64,000 bases of DNA, taken from the NCBI RefSeq assembly GCF_932526225.1, contig NC_064039.1:17850639-17914638 (forward strand), written 5' to 3'. This DNA is from Nematostella vectensis. Lineage: Eukaryota > Cnidaria > Anthozoa > Actiniaria > Edwardsiidae. The position numbers were made by a program, and so were the translations under genes. The notes beneath the pieces were generated by a model. The model saw only the letters and a list, made by a program, of their open reading frames with translations. It had not been told where the DNA came from and did no database searches. This document shows positions 1-10,183 of this stretch, one piece after another (within the stretch, counting starts at the first letter, position 1; each line of letters begins with the position of its first letter).

Positions 1-354
1 GTCCAAGGTAGAATATGAGCATTTCTGAAGTTAGTCGTAGCCTGCCCAAAGTCACGGGGAAGGTCCAACTATGCTAGTAGACACTAACTAAGAAAGATTC
101 AGGACGAAGATTGAAGTTTAGACTTTTTTTTGCAAACTTCCCAAAAATTTTTCTGTGCCGACGATTTCTTTCGATTTTCAAAAAATTCCCACGAACCAGA
201 AATAAGCAGCAAACAATACTTTCATGTATGACCTCAGTGTCCATGCGCATCTCTATATCATAAGAGAAAGAAATCTCCAGAAACGATTTTGCAAGTACGA
301 CTTTTTGGGGGTTAAAAATGGTCCAATTTGCACATTCTACCAAAAATATTTTGG
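1..354 (+). repeat. Partial M3 (class a), left edge of window
   Basis: The window opens inside an M3, at GTCCAAGG near the start of the M3-specific core. The first roughly 131 bases of this monomer lie outside the window. Class a markers are CGAACCAG and CATGTATGACC. Confidence 0.93.
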
Positions 355-609
355 CAAATATTGACTTTGGAGGAAAACAAACTGCAGAGCGCCTATATGG
401 TTTTTCCAGAGCTTTCGAATGAATCTATGCACGTTAAGATTGGAGGAGTTTGAGTTTTTCAGTGTTCAAATAAGGCCCTAAAAAGGTCCAAAATCTAAAA
501 ACTTCAAAAAACCAAAATTCTTAATACTTGTCCAAATGAGCCGAAAATGGTATCATTCGAACCCTGACATTCCCCGGCGTGTGTTGCGCTATTCGGTTTT
601 TTTCATAAG

Positions 610-621
610 TGCGCATGCGCA
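610..621. promoter_or_regulatory. Palindrome TGCGCATGCGCA (M1 copy), NRF-1-like site
   Basis: This 12-bp perfect palindrome lies in a CpG-poor, A-rich context. It equals the animal NRF-1 consensus YGCGCAYGCGCR. It recurs at the equivalent place in the M1 monomers of the left arm. Whether any protein binds it here is unknown. Confidence 0.55.
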
Positions 622-643
622 GAAATTTTTTCCAAAAAAACTG

Positions 644-811
644 TGTCCCGGAGGGTAGGGGACAACTTTTCGGGTCTATATACTTGAGCTAAAATTCTCA
701 AACTCGGCAATATCTATGTACTCATAAAGGGCTATCTAACCCTGCAATCAGATTTCGAATCGATCAAGAATTGACAAAAGCCGCTAATCTTTTTCCCTAC
801 CTTCCGGGACA
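644..811. repeat. 17-bp inverted repeat within M1 (644-660 / 795-811)
   Basis: The left arm of the dyad is TGTCCCGGAGGGTAGGG and the right arm is CCCTACCTTCCGGGACA. They are complementary at 16 of 17 positions, with the exception able to form a G-U pair in RNA, and 134 bases lie between. The pair is repeated in the M1 copies of the left arm. In class L M2 monomers the matching positions are degraded. Confidence 0.75.
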
Positions 812-988
812 TTTTGAGTAGGGCCTGGGGACTAGGAATTAAGTCCGATTGATCTCAAACTTGGTCAGCATGAAGAAAGTATCAGCACTTAGTAAAGGTT
901 AGAAAATCAAAAGCATAGCTTCAAAGTAAAGCTGTTAAAAAAGGCCGGAAAAAAGGCCAAATTGCACCTTCTCCTTAGAAAAACTTTG

Positions 989-1611
989 CAAATATTGACT
1001 TTGGAGGACAACAAACTGCCTAGCGCCTATATGGTTTTTCAAGAGCTTTCGAATGGGCCTATGCACGTTAAGATTGGATGAGTTTGAGTTTTTCAGTGTT
1101 CAAACAAGGTCCAAAATCTAAAAACTTCAAAAAACCAAACTTCTTAATACTTGTCCAAATGAGCCGAAAATGGTATCATTCGAACCCTGACATTCCCCGG
1201 CGTGTGTTGCGCTATTCGGTTTTTCCATAAGTGCGCATGCGCAGAAATTTTTTCCCAAAAAAACTGTGTCCCCCAGGGTAGGGGACAACTTTTCGGGTCT
1301 ATATACTTGAGCTAAAATTCTCAAACTCGGTAAGATCTATGTACTCATAAAGGGCTATCTAACCCTGCAATCAGATTTCGAATCGATCAAGAATTGACAA
1401 AAGCCGGTAATCTTTTTCCCTACCTTCAGAGACATTTTGAGTAGGGCCTGGGGACTAGGAATTAAGTCCGATTGATCTCAAACTTGGTCAGCATGAAGAA
1501 AGTATCAGCACTTAGTAAAGGTTAGAAAATCAAAATCATAGCTTCAAAGTAAAGCTGTTAAAAAAGGCCGGAAAAAAGGCCAAATTGCACCTTCTCAATA
1601 GAAAAACTTTG
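989..1611 (+). repeat. Monomer M2 (reference copy, 623 bp)
   Basis: This is the second monomer of unit U1. It is homologous to M1 along its length but lacks the stretch CCTAAAAAGGTC that M1 carries near 478-489, which accounts for the 11-bp length difference. Diagnostic bases are GGACAACAAACTGCCTAG at the start, GGTAAGATC (GCAATATC in M1), and GCCGGTAATC (GCCGCTAATC in M1). Variants around the CTGTGTCCC motif define M2 classes: L (CCCAGGG), S (CCCGAAAAAAC plus CCCAGGG), W (CCCCAAAAAAC plus CGGAAGG), N (CGGAAGG plus GAACTCTG) and F (AAAAAGGTATC). Confidence 0.92.
1232..1243. promoter_or_regulatory. Palindrome TGCGCATGCGCA (M2 copy), NRF-1-like site
   Basis: The equivalent site in M2, 622 bp after the M1 site. 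M3 lacks it because its core is replaced, so the array has two sites per 1742-bp unit. Confidence 0.55.
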
Positions 1612-2096
1612 CAAATATTGACTTTGGAGGACAACAAACTGCCTAGCGCCTATATGGTTTTTCAAGAGCTTTCGAATGAGCTTATGCACGTTAAGATTGG
1701 ATGAGTTTGAGTTTTTCAGTTGTCAAACAGGGTCCAAAAGTGGTCCAAGGTAGAATATGATCATTTCTGAAGTTAGTCGTAGCCTGCCCAAAGTCACGGG
1801 GAAGGTCCAACTATGCTAGTAGACACTAACTAAGAAAGATTCAGGACGAAGATTGAAGTTTAGACTTTTTTTTGCAAACTTCCCAAAAATTTTTCTGTGC
1901 CGACGATTTCTTTCGATTTTCAAAAAATTCCCACGAGCCAAGAATAAGCAGCAAACAATACTTTGATGTATGAGCTTAGTGTCCATGCGCATCTCTATAT
2001 CATAAGAGAAAGAAATCTCCAGAAACGATTTTGCAAGTACGACTTTTAGGGGGTTAAAAATGGTCCAAATTGCACATTCTACCAAATATATTTTGG
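1612..2096 (+). repeat. Monomer M3 (reference copy, 485 bp, chimeric)
   Basis: This is the third monomer of unit U1 (class b). The first 130 bp (1612-1740) are homologous to the start of M2. The last 30 bp or so (AAATTGCAC onward, 2066-2096) are homologous to the end of M1 and M2. Between them is a segment unrelated to M1 or M2. M3 class a reads CGAACCAGAAATAAG and CATGTATGACCTCAG. Class b reads CGAGCCAAGAATAAG and GATGTATGAGCTTAG. Class c is b-like with CAATTAATAC and CATAAAAGAAAG. Class a' is a with CAAACTTTCC and GGTTCAAATTG. Confidence 0.93.
1741..2068 (+). repeat. M3-specific core segment bounded by TGGTCCAA direct repeats
   Basis: About 320 bp are present only in M3, replacing about 470 bp of the M1/M2 core. 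The segment begins and ends with the same 8 bases, TGGTCCAA (1741-1748 and 2061-2068). Class a M3 copies keep TGGTCCAA at the right end, while class c and a' copies have TGGTTCAA. I see no terminal inverted repeats or recognisable transposon signal. The repeat could be an insertion footprint, a recombination microhomology, or chance. Confidence 0.7.
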
Positions 2097-3838
2097 CAAA
2101 TATTGACTTTGGAGGAAAAGAAACTGCAGAGCGCCTATATGGTTTTTCCAGAGCTTTCGAATGAATCTATGCACGTTAAGATTGGAGGAGTTTGAGTTTT
2201 TCAGTGTTCAAATAATGTCCTAAAAAGGTCCAAAATCTAAAAACTTCAAAAAACCAAAATTCTTAATACTTGTCCAAATGAGCCGAAAATGGTATCATTC
2301 AAACCCTGACATTCCCCGGCGTGTGTTGCGCTATTCGGTTTTTTTCATAAGTGCGCATGCGCAGAAATTTTTTCCAAAAAAACTGTGTCCCGGAGGGTAG
2401 GGGACAACTTTTCGGGTCTATATACTTGAGCTAAAATTCTCAAACTCGGCAATATCTATGTACTCATAAAGGGCTATCTAACCCTGCAATCAGATTTCGA
2501 ATCGATCAAGAATTGACAAAAGCCGCTAATCTTTTTCCCTACCTTCCGGGACATTTTGAGTAGGGCCTGGGGACTAGGAATTAAGTCCGATTGATCTCAA
2601 ACTTGGTCAGCATGAAGAAAGTATCAGCACTTAGTAAAGGTTAGAAAATCAAAAGCATAGCTTCAAAGTAAAGCTGTTAAAAAAGGCCGGAAAAAAGGCC
2701 AAATTGCACCTTCTCCTTAGAAAAACTTTGCAAATATTGACTTTGGAGGACAACAAACTGCCTAGCGCCTATATGGTTTTTCAAGAGCTTTCGAATGGGC
2801 CTATGCACGTTAAGATTGGATGAGTTTGAGTTTTTCAGTGTTCAAACAAGGTCCAAAATCTAAAAACTTCAAAAAACCAAACTTCTTAATACTTGTCCAA
2901 ATGAGCCGAAAATGGTATCATTCGAACCCTGACATTCCCCGGCGTGTGTTGCGCTATTCGGTTTTTCCATAAGTGCGCATGCGCAGAAATTTTTTCCCGA
3001 AAAAACTGTGTCCCCCAGGGTAGGGGACAACTTTTCGGGTCTATATACTTGAGCTAAAATTCTCAAACTCGGTAAGATCTATGTACTCATAAAGGGCTAT
3101 CTAACCCTGCAATCAGATTTCGAATCGATCAAGAATTGACAAAAGCCGGTAATCTTTTTCCCTACCTTCAGAGACATTTTGAGTAGGGCCTGGGGACTAG
3201 GAATTAAGTCCGATTGATCTCAAACTTGGTCAGCATGAAGAAAGTATCAGCACTTAGTAAAGGTTAGAAAATCAAAATCATAGCTTCAAAGTAAAGCTGT
3301 TAAAAAAGGCCGGAAAAAAGGCCAAATTGCACCTTCTCCCTAGAAAAACTTTGCAAATATCGACTTTGGAGGACAACAAACTGCCTAGCGCCTATATGGT
3401 TTTTCAAGAGCTTTCGAATGAGCCTATGCACGTTAAGATTGGATGAGTTTGAGTTTTTCATTTGTCAAACAAGGTCCAAAAGTGGTCCAAGGTAGAATAT
3501 GAGCATTTCTGAAGTTAGTCGTAGCCTGCCCAAAGTCACGGGGAAGGTCCAACTATGCTAGTAGACACTAACTAAGAAAGATTCAGGACGAAGATTGAAG
3601 TTTAGACTTTTTTTTGCAAACTTCCCAAAAATTTTTCTGTGCCGACGATTTCTTTCGATTTTCAAAAAATTCCCACGAACCAGAAATAAGCAGCAAACAA
3701 TACTTTCATGTATGACCTCAGTGTCCATGCGCATCTCTATATCATAAGAGAAAGAAATCTCCAGAAACGATTTTGCAAGTACGACTTTTTGGGGGTTAAA
3801 AATGGTCCAATTTGCACATTCTACCAAAAATATTTTGG
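2097..3838 (+). repeat. HOR unit U2: M1 + M2-S + M3-a (1742 bp)
   Basis: Full unit. M2 class S is marked by CCCGAAAAAAC (the G is at 2999). The same class is found only in U15 and U17. Confidence 0.95.
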
Positions 3839-5580
3839 CAAATATTGACTTTGGAGGAAAACAAACTGCAGAGCGCCTATATGGTTTTTCCAGAGCTTTC
3901 GAATGAATCTATGCACGTTAAGATTGGAGGAGTTTGAGTTTTTCAGTGTTCAAATAAGGCCCTAAAAAGGTCCAAAATCTAAAAACTTCAAAAAACCAAA
4001 ATTCTTAATACTTGTCCAAATGAGCCGAAAATGGTATCATTCGAACCCTGACATTCCCCGGCGTGTGTTGCGCTATTCGGTTTTTTTCATAAGTGCGCAT
4101 GCGCAGAAATTTTTTCCAAAAAAACTGTGTCCCGGAGGGTAGGGGACAACTTTTCGGGTCTATATACTTGAGCTAAAATTCTCAAACTCGGCAATATCTA
4201 TGTACTCATAAAGGGCTATCTAACCCTGCAATCAGATTTCGAATCGATCAAGAATTGACAAAAGCCGCTAATCTTTTTCCCTACCTTCCGGGACATTTTG
4301 AGTAGGGCCTGGGGACTAGGAATTAAGTCCGATTGATCTCAAACTTGGTCAGCATGAAGAAAGTATCAGCACTTAGTAAAGGTTAGAAAATCAAAAGCAT
4401 AGCTTCAAAGTAAAGCTGTTAAAAAAGGCCGGAAAAAAGGCCAAATTGCACCTTCTCCTTAGAAAAACTTTGCAAATATTGACTTTGGAGGACAACAAAC
4501 TGCCTAGCGCCTATATGGTTTTTCAAGAGCTTTCGAATGGGCCTATGCACGTTAAGATTGGATGAGTTTGAGTTTTTCAGTGTTCAAACAAGGTCCAAAA
4601 TCTAAAAACTTCAAAAAACCAAACTTCTTAATACTTGTCCAAATGAGCCGAAAATGGTATCATTCGAACCCTGACATTCCCCGGCGTGTGTTGCGCTATT
4701 CGGTTTTTCCATAAGTGCGCATGCGCAGAAATTTTTTCCCAAAAAAACTGTGTCCCCCAGGGTAGGGGACAACTTTTCGGGTCTATATACTTGAGCTAAA
4801 ATTCTCAAACTCGGTAAGATCTATGTACTCATAAAGGGCTATCTAACCCTGCAATCAGATTTCGAATCGATCAAGAATTGACAAAAGCCGGTAATCTTTT
4901 TCCCTACCTTCAGAGACATTTTGAGTAGGGCCTGGGGACTAGGAATTAAGTCCGATTGATCTCAAACTTGGTCAGCATGAAGAAAGTATCAGCACTTAGT
5001 AAAGGTTAGAAAATCAAAATCATAGCTTCAAAGTAAAGCTGTTAAAAAAGGCCGGAAAAAAGGCCAAATTGCACCTTCTCCCTAGAAAAACTTTGCAAAT
5101 ATTGACTTTGGAGGACAACAAACTGCCTAGCGCCTATATGGTTTTTCAAGAGCTTTCGAATGAGCTTATGCACGTTAAGATTGGATGAGTTTGAGTTTTT
5201 CAGTTGTCAAACAGGGTCCAAAAGTGGTCCAAGGTAGAATATGATCATTTCTGAAGTTAGTCGTAGCCTGCCCAAAGTCACGGGGAAGGTCCAACTATGC
5301 TAGTAGACACTAACTAAGAAAGATTCAGGACGAAGATTGAAGTTTAGACTTTTTTTTGCAAACTTCCCAAAAATTTTTCTGTGCCGACGATTTCTTTCGA
5401 TTTTCAAAAAATTCCCACGAGCCAAGAATAAGCAGCAAACAATACTTTGATGTATGAGCTTAGTGTCCATGCGCATCTCTATATCATAAGAGAAAGAAAT
5501 CTCCAGAAACGATTTTGCAAGTACGACTTTTAGGGGGTTAAAAATGGTCCAAATTGCACATTCTACCAAATATATTTTGG
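3839..5580 (+). repeat. HOR unit U3: M1 + M2-L + M3-b (1742 bp)
   Basis: Full unit with the common CTTCTCCCTAG ending of M2. Its counterpart 6345 bp downstream is U7. Confidence 0.95.
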
Positions 5581-7322
5581 CAAATATTGACTTTGGAGGA
5601 AAAGAAACTGCAGAGCGCCTATATGGTTTTTCCAGAGCTTTCGAATGAATCTATGCACGTTAAGATTGGAGGAGTTTGAGTTTTTCAGTGTTCAAATAAT
5701 GTCCTAAAAAGGTCCAAAATCTAAAAACTTCAAAAAACCAAAATTCTTAATACTTGTCCAAATGAGCCGAAAATGGTATCATTCAAACCCTGACATTCCC
5801 CGGCGTGTGTTGCGCTATTCGGTTTTTTTCATAAGTGCGCATGCGCAGAAATTTTTTCCAAAAAAACTGTGTCCCGGAGGGTAGGGGACAACTTTTCGGG
5901 TCTATATACTTGAGCTAAAATTCTCAAACTCGGCAATATCTATGTACTCATAAAGGGCTATCTAACCCTGCAATCAGATTTCGAATCGATCAAGAATTGA
6001 CAAAAGCCGCTAATCTTTTTCCCTACCTTCCGGGACATTTTGAGTAGGGCCTGGGGACTAGGAATTAAGTCCGATTGATCTCAAACTTGGTCAGCATGAA
6101 GAAAGTATCAGCACTTAGTAAAGGTTAGAAAATCAAAAGCATAGCTTCAAAGTAAAGCTGTTAAAAAAGGCCGGAAAAAAGGCCAAATTGCACCTTCTCC
6201 TTAGAAAAACTTTGCAAATATTGACTTTGGAGGACAACAAACTGCCTAGCGCCTATATGGTTTTTCAAGAGCTTTCGAATGGGCCTATGCACGTTAAGAT
6301 TGGATGAGTTTGAGTTTTTCAGTGTTCAAACAAGGTCCAAAATCTAAAAACTTCAAAAAACCAAACTTCTTAATACTTGTCCAAATGAGCCGAAAATGGT
6401 ATCATTCGAACCCTGACATTCCCCGGCGTGTGTTGCGCTATTCGGTTTTTCCATAAGTGCGCATGCGCAGAAATTTTTTCCCCAAAAAACTGTGTCCCGG
6501 AAGGTAGGGGACAACTTTTCGGGTCTATATACTTGAGCTAAAATTCTCAAACTCGGTAAGATCTATGTACTCATAAAGGGCTATCTAACCCTGCAATCAG
6601 ATTTCGAATCGATCAAGAATTGACAAAAGCCGGTAATCTTTTTCCCTACCTTCAGAGACATTTTGAGTAGGGCCTGGGGACTAGGAATTAAGTCCGATTG
6701 ATCTCAAACTTGGTCAGCATGAAGAAAGTATCAGCACTTAGTAAAGGTTAGAAAATCAAAATCATAGCTTCAAAGTAAAGCTGTTAAAAAAGGCCGGAAA
6801 AAAGGCCAAATTGCACCTTCTCCCTAGAAAAACTTTGCAAATATCGACTTTGGAGGACAACAAACTGCCTAGCGCCTATATGGTTTTTCAAGAGCTTTCG
6901 AATGAGCCTATGCACGTTAAGATTGGATGAGTTTGAGTTTTTCATTTGTCAAACAAGGTCCAAAAGTGGTCCAAGGTAGAATATGAGCATTTCTGAAGTT
7001 AGTCGTAGCCTGCCCAAAGTCACGGGGAAGGTCCAACTATGCTAGTAGACACTAACTAAGAAAGATTCAGGACGAAGATTGAAGTTTAGACTTTTTTTTG
7101 CAAACTTCCCAAAAATTTTTCTGTGCCGACGATTTCTTTCGATTTTCAAAAAATTCCCACGAACCAGAAATAAGCAGCAAACAATACTTTCATGTATGAC
7201 CTCAGTGTCCATGCGCATCTCTATATCATAAGAGAAAGAAATCTCCAGAAACGATTTTGCAAGTACGACTTTTTGGGGGTTAAAAATGGTCCAATTTGCA
7301 CATTCTACCAAAAATATTTTGG
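5581..7322 (+). repeat. HOR unit U4: M1 + M2-W + M3-a (1742 bp)
   Basis: Full unit. M2 class W has CCCCAAAAAAC followed by CGGAAGGTAGG. Its counterparts are U8 (6345 bp away) and U19 (24,884 bp away). Confidence 0.95.
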
Positions 7323-8441
7323 CAAATATTGACTTTGGAGGAAAACAAACTGCAGAGCGCCTATATGGTTTTTCCAGAGCTTTCGAATGAATCTATGCAC
7401 GTTAAGATTGGAGGAGTTTGAGTTTTTCAGTGTTCAAATAAGGCCCTAAAAAGGTCCAAAATCTAAAAACTTCAAAAAACCAAAATTCTTAATACTTGTC
7501 CAAATGAGCCGAAAATGGTATCATTCGAACCCTGACATTCCCCGGCGTGTGTTGCGCTATTCGGTTTTTTTCATAAGTGCGCATGCGCAGAAATTTTTTC
7601 CAAAAAAACTGTGTCCCGGAGGGTAGGGGACAACTTTTCGGGTCTATATACTTGAGCTAAAATTCTCAAACTCGGCAATATCTATGTACTCATAAAGGGC
7701 TATCTAACCCTGCAATCAGATTTCGAATCGATCAAGAATTGACAAAAGCCGCTAATCTTTTTCCCTACCTTCCGGGACATTTTGAGTAGGGCCTGGGGAC
7801 TAGGAATTGAGTCCGATTGATCTCAAACTTGGTCAGCATGAAGAAAGTATCAGCACTTAGTAAAGGTTAGAAAATCAAAAGCATAGCTTCAAAGTAAAGC
7901 TGTTAAAAAAGGCCGGAAAAAAGGCCAAATTGCACCTTCTCCTTAGAAAAACTTTGCAAATATTGACTTTGGAGGACAACAAACTGCCTAGCGCCTATAT
8001 GGTTTTTCAAGAGCTTTCGAATGAGCTGATGCACGTTAAGATTGGATGAGTTTGAGTTTTTCAGTTGTCAAACAGGGTCCAAAAGTGGTCCAAGGTAGAA
8101 TATGAGCATTTCTGAAGTTAGTCGTAGCCTGCCCAAAGTCACGGGGAAGGTCAAACTATGCTAGTAGACACTAACTAAGAAAGATTCAGGACGAAGATTG
8201 AAGTTTAGACTTTTTTTTGCAAACTTCCCAAAAATTTTTCTGTGCCGACGATTTCTTTCGATTTTCAAAAAATTCCCACGAGCCAAGAATAAGCAGCAAT
8301 TAATACTTTGATGTATGAGCTTAGTGTCCATGCGCATCTCTATATCATAAAAGAAAGAAATCTCCAGAAACGATTTTGCAAGTACGACTTTTTGGGGGTT
8401 AAAAATGGTTCAAATTGCACATTCTACCAAAAATATTTTGG
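7323..8441 (+). repeat. Short HOR unit U5: M1 + M3-c, M2 missing (1119 bp)
   Basis: M1 is followed directly by M3, and the 623-bp M2 is absent exactly, as expected from crossing over between aligned monomers. M1 carries a rare G at 7809 (AATTGAGTCC) shared only with U9. The M3 is class c (CAATTAATAC, CATAAAAGAAAG, TGGTTCAAATTG). Confidence 0.95.
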
Positions 8442-10183
8442 CAAATATTGACTTTGGAGGAAAACAAACTGCAAAGCGCCTATATGGTTTTTCCAGAGCT
8501 TTCGAATGAATCTATGCACGTTAAGATTGGAGGAGTTTGAGTTTTTCAGTGTTCAAATAAGGTCCTAAAAAGGTCCAAAATCTAAAAACTTCAAAAAACC
8601 AAAATTCTTAATACTTGTCCAAATGAGCCGAAAATGGTATCATTCGAACCCTGACATTCCCCGGCGTGTGTTGCGCTATTCGGTTTTTTTCATAAGTGCG
8701 CATGCGCAGAATTTTTTTCCAAAAAAACTGTGGCCCGGAGGGTAGGGGACAACTTTTCGGGTCTATATACTTGAGCTAAAATTCTCAAACTCGGCAATAT
8801 CTATGTACTCATAAAGGGCTATCTAACCCTGCAATCAGATTTCGAATCGATCAAGAATTGACAAAAGCCGCTAATCTTTTTCCCTACCTTCCGGGACATT
8901 TTGAGTAGGGCCTGGGGACTAGGAATTAAGTCCGATTGATCTCAAACCTGGTCAGCATGAAGAAAGTATCAGCACTTAGTAAAGGTTAGAAAATCAAAAG
9001 CATAGCTTCAAAGTAAAGCTGTTAAAAAAAGCCGGAAAAAAGGCCAAATTGCACCTTCTCCTTAGAAAAACTTTGCAAATATTGACTTTGGAGGACAACA
9101 AACTGCCTAGCGCCTATATGGTTTTTCAAGAGCTTTCGAATGGGCCTATGCACGTTAAGATTGGATGAGTTTGAGTTTTTCAGTGTTCAAACAAGGTCCA
9201 AAATCTAAAAACTTCAAAAAACCAAACTTCTTAATACTTGTCCAAATGAGCCGAAAATGGTATCATTCGAACTCTGACATTCCCCGGCGTGTGTTGCGCT
9301 ATTCGGTTTTTCCATAAGTGCGCATGCGCAGAAATTTTTTCCCAAAAAAACTGTGTCCCGGAAGGTAGGGGACAACTTTTCGGGTCTATATACTTGGGCT
9401 AAAATTCTCAAACTCGGTAAGATCTATGTACTCATAAAGGGCTATCTAACCCTGCAATCAGATTTCGAATCGATCAAGAATTGACAAAAGCCGGTAATCT
9501 TTTTCCCTACCTTCAGAGACATTTTGAGTAGGGCCTGGGGACTAGGAATTAAGTCCGATTGATCTCAAACTTGGTCAGCATGAAGAAAGTATCAGCACTT
9601 AGTAAAGGTTAGAAAATCAAAATCATAGCTTCAAAGTAAAGCTGTTAAAAAAGGCCGGAAAAAAGGCCAAATTGCACCTTCTCCCTAGAAAAACTTTGCA
9701 AATATCGACTTTGGAGGACAACAAACTGCCTAGCGCCTATATGGTTTTTCAAGAGCTTTCGAATGAGCCTATGCACGTTAAGATTGGATGAGTTTGAGTT
9801 TTTCATTTGTCAAACAAGGTCCAAAAGTGGTCCAAGGTAGAATATGAGCATTTCTGAAGTTAGTCGTAGCCTGCCCAAAGTCACGGGGAAGGTCCAACTA
9901 TGCTAGTAGACACTAACTAAGAAAGATTCAGGACGAAGATTGAAGTTTAGACTTTTTTTTGCAAACTTCCCAAAAATTTTTCTGTGCCGACGATTTCTTT
10001 CGATTTTCAAAAAATTCCCACGAACCAGAAATAAGCAGCAAACAATACTTTCATGTATGACCTCAGTGTCCATGCGCATCTCTATATCATAAGAGAAAGA
10101 AATCTCCAGAAACGATTTTGCAAGTACGACTTTTTGGGGGTTAAAAATGGTCCAATTTGCACATTCTACCAAAAATATTTTGG
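8442..10183 (+). repeat. HOR unit U6: variant M1 + M2-N + M3-a (1742 bp)
   Basis: M1 carries a linked set of variants: CTGCAAAGCG, CAGAATTTTTTT, CTGTGGCCCGG, AAACCTGGTC and AAAAAAAGCC. M2 class N has GAACTCTGAC and ACTTGGGCT. The set recurs in U10, and nearly whole in U24, where the first M1 marker has the common form CTGCAGAGCG. Confidence 0.95.

Larger units (their letters stand above)
355..988 (+). repeat. Monomer M1 (reference copy, 634 bp)
   Basis: This is the first monomer of unit U1 and the reference for its type. It starts at the CAAATATTGAC box, followed by TTTGGAGGAAAAC and CTGCAGAGCGCC, which mark M1 (M2 and M3 have GGACAAC and CTGCCTAGCGCC). Further in, it carries an A-rich stretch (about 484-525), the palindrome at 610-621, a 17-bp inverted repeat (644-660 and 795-811), and AAGGCCGG/AAGGCC near the end. 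M1 and M2 align over their full length and clearly derive from one ancestral monomer. Confidence 0.93.
355..2096 (+). repeat. HOR unit U1: M1 + M2-L + M3-b (1742 bp)
   Basis: Full unit. The end of M2 reads CTTCTCAATAG (1591-1601) where most units read CTTCTCCCTAG. Only U14 and U16 share this change, which links U1 to them as a recent duplicate. Confidence 0.95.

Noticed and set aside
74-343. Recurring 89-codon open frame in M3 (and 68-codon forms in the right arm)
   Set aside because: It starts at TTG, has no ATG near its start, and is a lysine- and phenylalanine-rich translation with no recognisable domain. Classes a and b differ mainly by replacements, class c and several a' copies lack the frame, and right-arm copies are cut by a stop or frameshift. 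Recurrence follows from the satellite.
650-700. TATA-like elements (TCTATATAC, CCTATATGG) as promoters
   Set aside because: They are A+T-rich short matches repeated in every monomer, with no downstream gene.
1127-1324. Recurring 65-codon open frame in M2
   Set aside because: It also begins at TTG. It is absent from most homologous M1 monomers, its class differences are mainly replacements, and there is no domain or promoter context. It is a by-product of the repeat.
1741-2068. M3 core as an intact transposable element
   Set aside because: There are no terminal inverted repeats, no coding capacity and no poly-A end. The flanking 8-bp repeats alone are not enough, and about 470 bp of host sequence is missing instead of preserved.
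355-2096. CENP-B box
   Set aside because: I looked for TTCG, four bases, A, two bases, CGGG on both strands of the monomers and found no match. The TTCG occurrences (such as ATTCGAACC and TTTCGAATCG) do not fit.
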